From positions 1-44,585 of the forward strand of contig JAJSAE010000027.1 of NCBI GenBank assembly GCA_024281315.1: a stretch of DNA of 44,585 nt. The letters are read 5' to 3'. This document shows, piece by piece, positions 1 to 7,657 of this stretch. The notes under the pieces were generated by a model that made no database searches, was not told where the DNA came from, and worked only from the letters and a program-made list of their open reading frames with translations. The position numbers were made by a program, and so were the translations under genes. The stretch is from an archaeon (GTDB lineage: Archaea > Thermoplasmatota > Thermoplasmata > JAJSAE01). The stretch's first letter is position 1; every line of letters begins with the position of its first letter.

Positions 1-187
1 GGGGGGGGGGCGGAGGAGGTGAAGGAAGGGGGGGCGGAACAACTGGGGGATTCGATGGCGGTCGGTTGGCATCAGGTTTGAGCGGCTCATGAGGATTAGA
101 GGCCTCAACATTAGAGATAAGAAGAACGAATAGAACCAATAAAGATATAAATATGATTGAGCTCCTTCTTGTATTTTTTCTGGTCAT
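1..187 (-). CDS. Secreted or surface protein with Pro-rich linker, N-terminal fragment
   Basis: An open frame starts at ATG 187-185 on the minus strand and runs off the left edge. The 62 visible residues begin with a basic N-region (MTRKNTRRSS), a strong hydrophobic core (about residues 11-25) and a likely signal peptidase site near VEA-S, followed by a Pro/Ser-rich stretch (PPSNPP, VPPPP, SAPPP). This is the layout of an exported archaeal surface protein with a flexible tether; the functional domain would lie beyond the window, so no function can be named. The G10 run at positions 1-10 is read as proline codons, and such low-complexity sequence often ends contigs. Confidence 0.6.
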   Translation of the reverse strand, partial: MTRKNTRRSSIIFISLLVLFVLLISNVEASNPHEPLKPDANRPPSNPPVVPPPLPSPPPPPP

Positions 188-215
188 ATAGTTCGCCACA
201 CAGTTGTATGGGGGT

Positions 216-239
216 GCACATGTGCTTCCGCTATATAAT
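216..239 (-). promoter_or_regulatory. Predicted promoter and palindrome for the secreted protein
   Basis: On the minus strand a TATA-like box (ATTATATAG, 239-231) precedes the ATG at 187. A perfect 10-bp palindrome, GCACATGTGC, lies at 216-225 between box and start, close to the expected transcription start. This is a candidate operator, but a 10-bp palindrome may be chance. Confidence 0.35.
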
Positions 240-414
240 CCTTATCATCCTGATGCGGTGTTGTAGGACCCCCAATCCAGTTTATAGTATCCCCTTTTGT
301 TTACGCAAGGTCCCCGGCCCTTTTGTCTCCATTTGGCGGCCATAATACATCCTCTTTACTGCTTGTGAAAGGGTTTCTCACTCCCTTTATGTACTCTTTG
401 ATATCCGTGACAAA

Positions 415-423
415 CTTTATTTA
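415..423 (+). promoter_or_regulatory. TATA box of the CDF gene
   Basis: CTTTATTTA lies about 28 bp upstream of ATG 447, the spacing expected of a leaderless archaeal transcript. There is no Shine-Dalgarno sequence before the ATG. Confidence 0.5.
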
Positions 424-446
424 CTCCAATAGATTACATCATCCGA

Positions 447-1673
447 ATGAAAGAAGACGCACTGAAAAGAGGTGAGAGAGTCGCTCTCTACGGCACCATA
501 TTCACAGCGGTGCTTGCTGCAATAAAGTACAGTGCGGGAGAGGTCAGCGGAAATGTGTCTCTTAAAGCGGATGCCATACACACATCCGCCAATCTTCTTA
601 CCATTGCGGCGGCGTACTTCGGCCTGCACATTGCAAAAAGAGGGGAGAACGAGCGCTTTCCGTACGGATATTACAAGGCGGAAACCATCACCACACTCTT
701 TATTTCATTCGTTATCATCGCGCTCGGTGCGGATGTGGGTTATGAAGCATATACGCATATCGGAGGGTCGCCGACACTTCAGTACGGTTACCTTGCCATG
801 GGAGCCGCCCTGTTCGCCAGCATCGGAGCGTTTCTCATATATTTATACGAAGCAAAGGCGGGAAAGGAATTGAACTCGCAGTCCCTCCTGGTGAATGCCA
901 AGGAATCACTGGCCGATACGGTGAGTTCTCTCGTAGTCTTTGCATCTGTAATTCTGTCCTACTTCGAAATCCCGTACCTGCCGGCAATAATCGGACTCAT
1001 AATAGCGGCCATGGTCATCGGCATAGGAATAAGTGCGGCGAAGAACAGCATACTGGTACTCATGGATTCCGGAATGGACCCAAATCTCCTGAGGGACATC
1101 AGAGAGAGCATATATGGTGTCAGAGGGGTGCTGGATATAAGAACCATGAAACTGAGACGCTCCGGCCCGTTCGTTATTGCGGAAGCCACCATTGGCATTT
1201 CGGCGGACCTGAGGCTGGATGATGCTTATTTAATCGCAAAAAGCGCGGAAGATGCGGTAAAGAACGAGTTCCCGGAGGTCATTGCCGTGCACCTTCAGAT
1301 GGTTCCGGCCGAAATGGGACGGACACGAGTGGCGGTTCCGGTGATTTCCAACGAGGGAAACCCTGAAATCAGCCCGAATATATGCAGTGCACCCTATTTC
1401 TACCTTGCAACCATGAGAACGGACGGAAAGGGGGAGATAATCGAGGAGGGATTCATAAGGAGTCCGCCAGTAAAAGACGAGTATCTGGCCGGCCCGGCTA
1501 ATGTCCATATTCTCATAAAGAACGGAGTTGATGTTCTGCTCACCGGAAAAATAGACGAAAGAATTCTGGAGAGCATAACGGAGGCAGGTATCTCGGTCTA
1601 TCGCACGGAAAAGAGAACGATAAAAGAGGCCATGCAGGAGTATTTTGAGGGGAAAAGAGAGACCATGAAGTAG
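447..1673 (+). CDS. Cation diffusion facilitator fused to a NifX/NifB-like domain
   Basis: This 408-residue membrane protein has an N-terminal cation-efflux domain (about residues 10-290) and a C-terminal dinitrogenase iron-molybdenum-cofactor-like domain (about 295-400). The CDF part shows the FPYGYYKAE motif and TM2/TM5 metal-site helices followed by a cytoplasmic ferredoxin-like domain. CDF proteins export divalent metals (Zn, Mn, Fe, Co, Ni) by proton antiport; the fused NifX-like domain could sense or bind an Fe-S or metal cluster (inference). The expected TM2 HxxxD is H45-T-S-A-N49 and the TM5 pair is E153-S-L-A-D157, so two canonical ligands differ and the substrate cannot be assigned. 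It is a single gene followed by a tRNA, and other iron transport genes lie elsewhere in the window. Confidence 0.9.
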   Translation: MKEDALKRGERVALYGTIFTAVLAAIKYSAGEVSGNVSLKADAIHTSANLLTIAAAYFGLHIAKRGENERFPYGYYKAETITTLFISFVIIALGADVGYEAYTHIGGSPTLQYGYLAMGAALFASIGAFLIYLYEAKAGKELNSQSLLVNAKESLADTVSSLVVFASVILSYFEIPYLPAIIGLIIAAMVIGIGISAAKNSILVLMDSGMDPNLLRDIRESIYGVRGVLDIRTMKLRRSGPFVIAEATIGISADLRLDDAYLIAKSAEDAVKNEFPEVIAVHLQMVPAEMGRTRVAVPVISNEGNPEISPNICSAPYFYLATMRTDGKGEIIEEGFIRSPPVKDEYLAGPANVHILIKNGVDVLLTGKIDERILESITEAGISVYRTEKRTIKEAMQEYFEGKRETMK

Positions 1674-1862
1674 GGGGGCATCTGGGAAACAACGCTCGGC
1701 ATATTCCTTGGGGATTTTCCTATCGTTTAGCTTTGTTCTCCCAATATGTAAAGGAGTCTTATGCAAAATAAACGACAGTGAGTTTTGAGCATCTATGGCA
1801 AAAGAGACGGCTGTTACATAAATAATTTCCACACTCTACAACCGAACCCCATCCCCAAAAGA
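1674..1862. other. Intergenic region without recognised features
   Basis: About 190 bp between the CDF gene and the tRNA-Ser promoter. I see no gene, repeat or clear structured element. The open frame that reaches in from 1230-1832 on the minus strand is an antisense shadow of the CDF gene. Confidence 0.5.
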
Positions 1863-1869
1863 TTTAAAA
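1863..1869 (+). promoter_or_regulatory. Box A of tRNA-Ser
   Basis: TTTAAAA about 40 bp upstream of the mature tRNA 5' end, as expected for an archaeal tRNA promoter with a short leader. Confidence 0.55.
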
Positions 1870-1904
1870 GCCTTCGGTATTCTGGGTTGCAGGCCTACTA
1901 TTAT

Positions 1905-1991
1905 GCGAGGATAGCCCAGCCCGGCAAGGCGACGGATTGCTAATCCGTTGGGAGTAATCCCACGGGGGTTCAAATCCCCCTCCTCGCGCCA
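1905..1991 (+). tRNA. tRNA-Ser(GCT) with encoded CCA
   Basis: Acceptor arm GCGAGGA (1905-1911) pairs with TCCTCGC (1981-1987), the discriminator is G1988, and CCA is encoded at 1989-1991. The anticodon stem-loop is ACGGA / TTGCTAA / TCCGT, giving anticodon GCT. The long variable arm (GGGAGTAATCCCAC) and the T arm GGGGG-TTCAAAT-CCCCC are typical of serine tRNA. No intron is present. Confidence 0.97.
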
Positions 1992-2015
1992 GCTTCCTTC
2001 CTATCTTGAGTACGG

Positions 2016-2024
2016 TTATTTTTT
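2016..2024 (+). terminator. T-rich terminator after tRNA-Ser
   Basis: The run TTATTTTTT begins 25 nt after the tRNA CCA end. Archaeal RNA polymerase terminates at such oligo-T tracts. Confidence 0.5.
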
Positions 2025-2121
2025 ATGGGTTAATCTGGCCACACAATAGACAGTTTCTTCCCTCTTTAAACTTTGGCGAAATAATTCCCGTACTCCACAA
2101 CACCGCACTATAACAGAAAGC

Positions 2122-2129
2122 TATAAATA
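2122..2129 (+). promoter_or_regulatory. TATA box of the endonuclease IV-like gene
   Basis: TATAAATA sits about 90 bp upstream of ATG 2218, implying a 5' leader of about 65 nt. The start codon is preceded by a purine-rich GAAAGAGGATG that can serve as ribosome binding site. Confidence 0.45.
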
Positions 2130-2217
2130 CGAGCAAGCAGAAGATTAATACACTGCTGTTTCCGGAGAAATTACGCGGCTAGAAGTAAAGAATTAGAGAC
2201 AGAAAGAGGATGAGAAA

Positions 2218-3669
2218 ATGAACAGATACGGACCTGCCGGCATACCACTTTCCTCAAAGGGGAGAACAATAAAGGATGGGATTGAAGATGTACACATGAT
2301 GGGGCTCAATGCCATAGAGATTCAGATGATACGGAATTTCGTGGAACAAAGGCCACCGGAAGACTTCGAAGTGGGAATGAGACCGGAGGAGGTCCGGAGT
2401 TCTTTTATTGTTGAGGTGGGGAAACCTGCCGGGGACGATTATATATACACATCCACGGGAAAAGAGGTCATAGATGAAGATGATCTTCTGACGGTGCTTC
2501 ATGTTCCCAGCGTTGGGATAAACTACATGGAACTTAGGGCCATGGGAAAACTTGCCCGCATACTTGATGTAAGGGTTGCCGTGCACAGCCAGTATTACAT
2601 AGACCTGATATGTGACGAAGAGATAACATACAGAAGTCTGGATAACATAATGTGGAGCGGCGTGGTGGCAAGAGAGATAGGAGCGGAGCTCGTTATCACC
2701 CATCTCGGCCCTTACGGAGACATCAAAAAGAAAGAAGCGATGAGAAGAGTTAAGAAGAATCTGCAGGCTATTGTGCAGCGCTTCAGAGAAAATGGCATAA
2801 CCGCCATTATAGGGGTTGAAACGAGCGGAAAGCAGGAGTTAGTCGGCACGGTGAACGAAGTTATAGCCATTGCCAGAGATGTTAACGGTGTGGTTCCTCT
2901 TCTGAATTATTCACACATCCACTCCAGAGAGGACGGAAGTCTTAAAACGCCCGAAGACTTCAAAAAGCTCTTTCAAAAGATAAGAAAATACACTGGAACA
3001 GAGATTTACGGCCACTTTTCTGGGGTTGAGTACGACAAAGGAAACGAAACAAGGGCCACTCCCATAAAAAAAGGCGACCTGAAGTTCGAACCGCTAGCCG
3101 AAGCCATGCTCGAAAGTGAGGAAGATTTTGTGCTCATATGCGATTCGCCCCTTCTCGAACACGATGCGATGTACATGAAGGTCATCACCGAAAGGACACT
3201 GAGCAAGAAGATTGCAAAGGAGAGGAGAGAGAGGGAAAAACTGGCACTTGAGCATGAGAAAGAGGAAGAGGAGAGGAAGAAACGGGAAGCGGAGGCCGCA
3301 AAAGAGGCAGAGAAGAAGAAAAGGGAGGAGGAGAAAAATGCCACTACTCTCGCAAAGGAAGAAAAGAAGGAAGATGAGATAACAGAGAAGAAAACGCAGA
3401 AAAAAGCCGCCTCCGAACCCAGTGGAAAAAAGCCGGCAAAGAAGGATGGTAAGGGAGAGAAAAACGAAAGCTCTGTAAAAACTAAAAAGAAGGAAGAGAA
3501 AAAGGAAGCGGGGAAGAAGGAATCACCGAAGGCAGCAAAGAAGAGTGAGGGGGAGAGTAAGGAAAAGAAAGAGAAGGCTGCTTCAGAATCTCCCGATAAA
3601 AAGGACAAGAAAGCAAAAAATGGGAAAAAATCTCCTACAAAAAAGAAAACGCCAAAGAAGGAAAAGTGA
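2218..3669 (+). CDS. Endonuclease IV-like TIM-barrel protein with long Lys/Glu tail
   Basis: Residues 1-325 form an AP-endonuclease-family-2/xylose-isomerase-like TIM barrel. Motifs matching endonuclease IV metal ligands are H123 (VHSQYY), H162 (THLG), E201 (GVETSG), H233/H235 (NYSHIHS), H266 (GHFSG) and D309 (LICDSP). Several canonical ligands (the Asp before the HxH region, and the DxH pair) look replaced, so abasic-site cleavage is probable by family but not certain. Residues about 329-483 are an extreme-composition tail, almost all Lys, Glu, Ala and Ser, with no predicted fold. Lys-rich tails often give non-specific DNA binding; that is inference here. The gene is followed after 4 bp by hxlB. 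Confidence 0.8.
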   Translation: MNRYGPAGIPLSSKGRTIKDGIEDVHMMGLNAIEIQMIRNFVEQRPPEDFEVGMRPEEVRSSFIVEVGKPAGDDYIYTSTGKEVIDEDDLLTVLHVPSVGINYMELRAMGKLARILDVRVAVHSQYYIDLICDEEITYRSLDNIMWSGVVAREIGAELVITHLGPYGDIKKKEAMRRVKKNLQAIVQRFRENGITAIIGVETSGKQELVGTVNEVIAIARDVNGVVPLLNYSHIHSREDGSLKTPEDFKKLFQKIRKYTGTEIYGHFSGVEYDKGNETRATPIKKGDLKFEPLAEAMLESEEDFVLICDSPLLEHDAMYMKVITERTLSKKIAKERREREKLALEHEKEEEERKKREAEAAKEAEKKKREEEKNATTLAKEEKKEDEITEKKTQKKAASEPSGKKPAKKDGKGEKNESSVKTKKKEEKKEAGKKESPKAAKKSEGESKEKKEKAASESPDKKDKKAKNGKKSPTKKKTPKKEK

Positions 3670-3673
3670 TGAA

Positions 3674-4255
3674 ATGCCGGAAATAGATGAACTCACGCAG
3701 CTGCTTGATGCGATAAAAGCCACGCTTCAGAACGGCTCAAACGGAAGCGACTCAAGGAGCAAAGGCGAGAAGAGAGAGGGGCCGATAGAGCAGATGGTAA
3801 ACTGCATCCTTACGGCGCCTAACATATTTGTCTACGGCGTAGGGCGCTCCGGGCTGGTGGGAAAGGCATTTGCCATGCGGCTGGTGCAGATGGGATTCCA
3901 GACCTTCTTCATCGGGGAAACCATAACACCCATTGTCAAAAAAGGGGATGTTGTAATTGTCATATCAAACACCGGCCAGACCATGTCGGCGGTACAGACT
4001 GCAAACATATCGGGGAGAGTGGGGGCGAAGATTGTTGCCGTTACCGGAAATTCCCAGTCCAAACTGGGACATGCGGCGGACATCATTATCCCCATTGAAC
4101 TCGTAAGGGATAGAAACAGGAGGGAGTATGCTCCTTTGGGAACACTTTTCGAGGATGCCACACTCATCCTGCTTGACAGCGTGGTTGCCGTAATAATGAA
4201 GAGAACGGGACAGAGCGAGAAGGATATGAAGCAGAGACACTCCATTATGGTATGA
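3674..4255 (+). CDS. hxlB: 6-phospho-3-hexuloisomerase
   Basis: A 193-residue SIS-domain protein that isomerises D-arabino-3-hexulose 6-phosphate to fructose 6-phosphate. In archaea lacking the oxidative pentose phosphate pathway it runs in reverse, with hexulose-phosphate synthase, to supply ribulose 5-phosphate. Visible motifs are VYGVGRSGLVGKAF (about residues 53-66), the SIS segment VISNTGQT and VAVTGNSQS, and the C-terminal ATLILLDS with a basic end. I chose ATG 3674 because it gives the usual family length and lies 4 bp after the upstream stop; the longer frame from 3545 overlaps the Lys-rich tail of the preceding gene. No hexulose-phosphate synthase gene is visible nearby. Confidence 0.9.
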   Translation: MPEIDELTQLLDAIKATLQNGSNGSDSRSKGEKREGPIEQMVNCILTAPNIFVYGVGRSGLVGKAFAMRLVQMGFQTFFIGETITPIVKKGDVVIVISNTGQTMSAVQTANISGRVGAKIVAVTGNSQSKLGHAADIIIPIELVRDRNRREYAPLGTLFEDATLILLDSVVAVIMKRTGQSEKDMKQRHSIMV

Positions 4256-4258
4256 GAC

Positions 4259-4870
4259 CTAATCATCCCAGCAGACATCCGTTCTTAACCGGATACGCCG
4301 CATTATTTTATACACCCTTTCTCCGAAGAACAGAGTAAAGTAGAAGTTCCCTGCCGCATGCAGAATGTTGAATATCATACCGGATAGAAGAACTGCAAGA
4401 TAGGTATAAAGTCCGGGCGGGAAGAACATCAGGAATGTGGAGGTGTCCATTATGAGGCCGTACATTATACCGAAAAGAGCGGAGACCACCGCAGCGGTCT
4501 TTACATTCAGATGCACACCTTCATCCCCCTTTCTCAGAAGCAGAGGCCGAAGATAGGAAGATATGGCACCCACAAGGCCCCATGCCAGCATCTGCCAGAT
4601 TGTCCAGTATCCCTGACCCAAAAATATATTGGATATCGCTGCGGTCATTACCCCCACAAGAAAGCCGCTCTCCGCCCCGAAGGCAAGGCCCGTCATCATT
4701 ATAAGAAATGTGCAGGGCTGTATATTCGGAAGAGGCGCAAACGGAATCCGGGACACTCCGATAAGTGCTCCGAGAACGGAGACAAGGACAACCCTTCTGG
4801 AATCCATTGCCCCCATTTCGAATCGGATTATGACATAGAGTACAGGCAGAGCAGCCAGTAACACGGACAT
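4259..4870 (-). CDS. ECF transporter substrate-binding (S) component
   Basis: A 203-residue integral membrane protein with about six hydrophobic helices. The N-terminal region around RRVVLVSVLGALIGVSRI and the following FAPLPNIQPCTFLIMMTGLAFGAESGF resemble energy-coupling-factor S components. S components bind the vitamin or metal and topple in the membrane to deliver it. It is the last gene of a five-gene minus-strand operon, 13 bp after the EcfA gene. The substrate is not evident from the sequence; the associated transcobalamin-like DUF4430 proteins point to a corrinoid (inference). It ends tail-to-tail 3 bp from hxlB. Confidence 0.82.
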   Translation of the reverse strand: MSVLLAALPVLYVIIRFEMGAMDSRRVVLVSVLGALIGVSRIPFAPLPNIQPCTFLIMMTGLAFGAESGFLVGVMTAAISNIFLGQGYWTIWQMLAWGLVGAISSYLRPLLLRKGDEGVHLNVKTAAVVSALFGIMYGLIMDTSTFLMFFPPGLYTYLAVLLSGMIFNILHAAGNFYFTLFFGERVYKIMRRIRLRTDVCWDD

Positions 4871-4883
4871 CAGAGGAGTAATA

Positions 4884-6296
4884 TCAGCCGTTGTACCGCC
4901 CCCTGCATATCAGTTCCCCGTTCCTTAATTCATATATGTTGGCAGAGAGAAGGCGGAGAAGTTCGGTATCATGACTGGCCACAATCGCACCCTTTCCCTC
5001 CCTCAATTCCCCCGACAGATAGTTTACAAGGGCCAGCCTCTTTGCGGGGTCCATTCCGCGTGTGGGCTCGTCGAGAAGGATTAGCCTCTGTCCCGACACA
5101 AGAACGGAGGCCAGTGCGGCCCTCTCCTTTTCGCCCGTGCTGAGGTCCCTCGGATTGGTATATCTGTATTTCGTAAGGAACAGGCGATCCAGTATCTCAA
5201 GCGTTCTTCTGTCCGCATCATTTTCCTTAAAATTTCTCAGTGAGAATGTGATCTCTTCCTCAAGGGTATCATGAAACAGATAGACACCGGGATACTGGCC
5301 GAGATAGGCGATATAACGGGCACGGGAGGCGGGAGAAAGTTCATTCATAACCTTCATTTCGTTTCCGGTATTCACTTTCACAACCCCCTCTGTTTTCACC
5401 CTTGGCAGGCCCATTATACCTTTGAGTAATGTGCTCTTTCCGGAACCGTTTATCCCTGTGAGGCCGATGACCTCGCCTGCACGGAGACTTATATTTATGT
5501 TATTGATCACAGGGCTGTCCCCGCCAACCGTATTGACCGTATTGTTATAGGAGGCGGAAAAACCGGAAATTTCCAGAAGAGGGCTGTTATCCACAGTATA
5601 TAACGGAATCGCTTCTCTCTTTTTAAAAATGTAGTTCATGCACGCACAGTCCGACTCCGCCCCGTGCTCCATGCAGAATTCCCTGCTTCCCTTCTCTTTT
5701 CCGTGGGTCGAGAGGAGGAGCGTTACGCCTTCCTTGTTTAGCCCCCTTAATAGTCTCATGAGATCATCTGCGATGGTATTATCGAGTTGTGACGCGGGTT
5801 CGTCAAGAAGAACATACTTCGGTCCGGGCGCGAGGATGCTGGCAAGAAGAACTCTCTGCTTTTCCCCGCCGGAAATCTCCGTAGTTCTGCGCTCCAGAAG
5901 ATGGGATATGCCGAGAGCGTCGGCCCAGTACTCTATTCTTCTCAGTATTTCGCTCCTCCCGAAGTTTAGATTCTCCATGGCAAAGGCAATCTCCTGCTTT
6001 ACCGACGACATGACAATCTGATTCTCCGGGTCCTGAAAGAGTAGACCCACCGTTTTTCTTATACGCTCGACATCGTATCTTGTGCTCAATCCATCCACGG
6101 TTACATCACCGGATATGTGTCCCCCGTAGAAATGAGGGACTATTCCGTTCACAGAGCGAAGAAGCGTTGTTTTGCCCGAACCGGAAAGCCCTCGTATGAT
6201 AAGAAAATCGCCTTCCTGCACGGAGAGATTCAGACCGTTTATGGCCGCTTCCCTTCCTTCTGGATAGCGGTAAGTAAGGGATTTTACCTCTATCAT
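4884..6296 (-). CDS. ECF transporter ATPase with two fused ABC domains
   Basis: A 470-residue protein with two complete ABC ATPase modules, equivalent to EcfA1 and EcfA2 fused in one chain. Module 1 has Walker A GLSGSGKTT (near residue 36), signature ISGGEKQR and Walker B VLLDEPASQLD. Module 2 has Walker A GINGSGKST (near residue 280), signature LSTGEKER and Walker B ILLDEPTRGMD. Each half keeps a switch His (STHGKE; ASHDTE). Between the modules is a Cys-containing insert (ESDCACMNYIF) not typical of the family. It energises vitamin or metal uptake with EcfT and the S component. Its start overlaps the end of ecfT by 4 bp. Confidence 0.93.
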   Translation of the reverse strand: MIEVKSLTYRYPEGREAAINGLNLSVQEGDFLIIRGLSGSGKTTLLRSVNGIVPHFYGGHISGDVTVDGLSTRYDVERIRKTVGLLFQDPENQIVMSSVKQEIAFAMENLNFGRSEILRRIEYWADALGISHLLERRTTEISGGEKQRVLLASILAPGPKYVLLDEPASQLDNTIADDLMRLLRGLNKEGVTLLLSTHGKEKGSREFCMEHGAESDCACMNYIFKKREAIPLYTVDNSPLLEISGFSASYNNTVNTVGGDSPVINNINISLRAGEVIGLTGINGSGKSTLLKGIMGLPRVKTEGVVKVNTGNEMKVMNELSPASRARYIAYLGQYPGVYLFHDTLEEEITFSLRNFKENDADRRTLEILDRLFLTKYRYTNPRDLSTGEKERAALASVLVSGQRLILLDEPTRGMDPAKRLALVNYLSGELREGKGAIVASHDTELLRLLSANIYELRNGELICRGRYNG

Positions 6297-7150
6297 CGTT
6301 CACCTCCTGCAATCACAGACAGATAAAGCAGAATTGAAATAAGAGCGGCAGGGGAAAGACCGATGTCAGGAAAATCAGCAAGTAATAGAGGAAAAGTCCA
6401 GGGAGCGATAAAAATCCATGAAAGCATGAGAAAGAGAGCGATTGTCTGAAATGCTAGAAGAAGTTTTTCAAAGCGAAAGAGAGGTCTGTGAAAAGCGGGC
6501 ACAACCCCTTTTCTTCCGGAGAAAGAGCGGGACTCCATGGATTCGGCCACACTGAGCCCTCTCTCAAGAGAGCCGGTAAGCAGGGGAAGGAGTAGCAGCC
6601 CCCTGTTCCTGATCTTCTCGATTCTGCCGCCGGCATCCATTTCGACCCCGCGCACCCTCATAATGTCCTCTATTTCCGCCTCGTCCTCTGCGATAAGAGG
6701 GTAAAGACGGCTCCCCATGGCAACGGCAAGCATTACCTTCGAACCGGAGGTTGCGTTGAGTATCTCATCGGGATTGACCACCAGTGAGAGGATGAGGAAG
6801 GAGCCGATTGATACCAGAAGGCGGAGAATAAGCGGTATGGAGGCCATCACGGGTTCCACGGGAATCGATATGCCGTAGATATTCCACCATGTGTTTTTCG
6901 GAAGGATGATAAGGTCTATGATAAGTATGCTGAGGGAGAGGTAAAGGGCGAAACGCATCACGGAGGCCCAGTTCCTCAGGATTTTCGCAAATGCGGCAAC
7001 AATAACGGTCACCATCAGCAGGAGGCACATATACCAAATGTTCGCAGTTACAAGAGAGGCCGAGAATACGGAAAGCACAAAGGCTGTTATGACATACGGA
7101 TGAAGCGAGTGGATTCGGCTGCCGGTATCTCTGTAAATAGGAAGCATCAT
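6293..7150 (-). CDS. ECF transporter transmembrane component EcfT
   Basis: A 285-residue EcfT/CbiQ-type coupling protein with about six hydrophobic segments. The cytoplasmic region includes the conserved Arg/Gly-containing motif DIMRVRGVEMDAGG, which docks onto the ATPases, and a second coupling-helix-like segment (AESMESRSFSGR). It links ATP hydrolysis by the double EcfA to movement of the S component. The gene overlaps both neighbours by 4 bp (ATGA type), indicating translational coupling in the operon. Confidence 0.92.
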   Translation of the reverse strand: MMLPIYRDTGSRIHSLHPYVITAFVLSVFSASLVTANIWYMCLLLMVTVIVAAFAKILRNWASVMRFALYLSLSILIIDLIILPKNTWWNIYGISIPVEPVMASIPLILRLLVSIGSFLILSLVVNPDEILNATSGSKVMLAVAMGSRLYPLIAEDEAEIEDIMRVRGVEMDAGGRIEKIRNRGLLLLPLLTGSLERGLSVAESMESRSFSGRKGVVPAFHRPLFRFEKLLLAFQTIALFLMLSWIFIAPWTFPLLLADFPDIGLSPAALISILLYLSVIAGGER

Positions 7151-7653
7151 ACACCTCTGGAATTCCGGGCAACAGATGATGAAAAAGACCAGACAACGAT
7201 GTCATCATGGGCAAGAGCATAGGAATCGGAGGAAACTGAGGCATACACGCCATTGACCCAGTACTGCCAGTATGCCCCGCCATCCCCATTATTATATCCA
7301 TTTACGGAAACAACCAGTTTTCCGTAGGAGTAATTTTCGTAACTGAAACTCCACCCCGCAATGTCAGATGCGTTTTTGAGGGCCTCAAACGGATTCTCGG
7401 CGGAGAGATTATGAAAGATAACCGTGGAGGAGTTCCCTGTTTTCTGCATCCACACGCCATCATTAAGAAACCATTCCTCGGGTTCCGATGCATCTCTACC
7501 TCCAAAGTTCACGGTAAGAGTTATCCGTGGAGCATCTTTATCAATATGTCCGTTTTGCAGAGGATTGAACCCTGCGAGGAAAAGGATGAGGAGAGCGAAG
7601 ATAACAAAGCCGACAGCGGCGAAGCCCAGCTCCTTCTTTCCTCCCCTTTCCAT
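7147..7653 (-). CDS. Membrane-anchored DUF4430 (transcobalamin-like) protein
   Basis: A 168-residue protein with an N-terminal signal anchor (about residues 10-29) and an extracellular DUF4430 domain. The hallmark is the C-terminal segment YWQYWVNGVYASVSSDSYAL followed by DDIVVWSFS. DUF4430 is related to the beta domain of human transcobalamin and intrinsic factor. A role presenting substrate to the adjacent ECF permease is inferred from the operon. It lies 4 bp after the PQQ-repeat gene and overlaps ecfT by 4 bp. Confidence 0.8.
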   Translation of the reverse strand: MERGGKKELGFAAVGFVIFALLILFLAGFNPLQNGHIDKDAPRITLTVNFGGRDASEPEEWFLNDGVWMQKTGNSSTVIFHNLSAENPFEALKNASDIAGWSFSYENYSYGKLVVSVNGYNNGDGGAYWQYWVNGVYASVSSDSYALAHDDIVVWSFSSSVARNSRGV

Positions 7654-7657
7654 GCCT

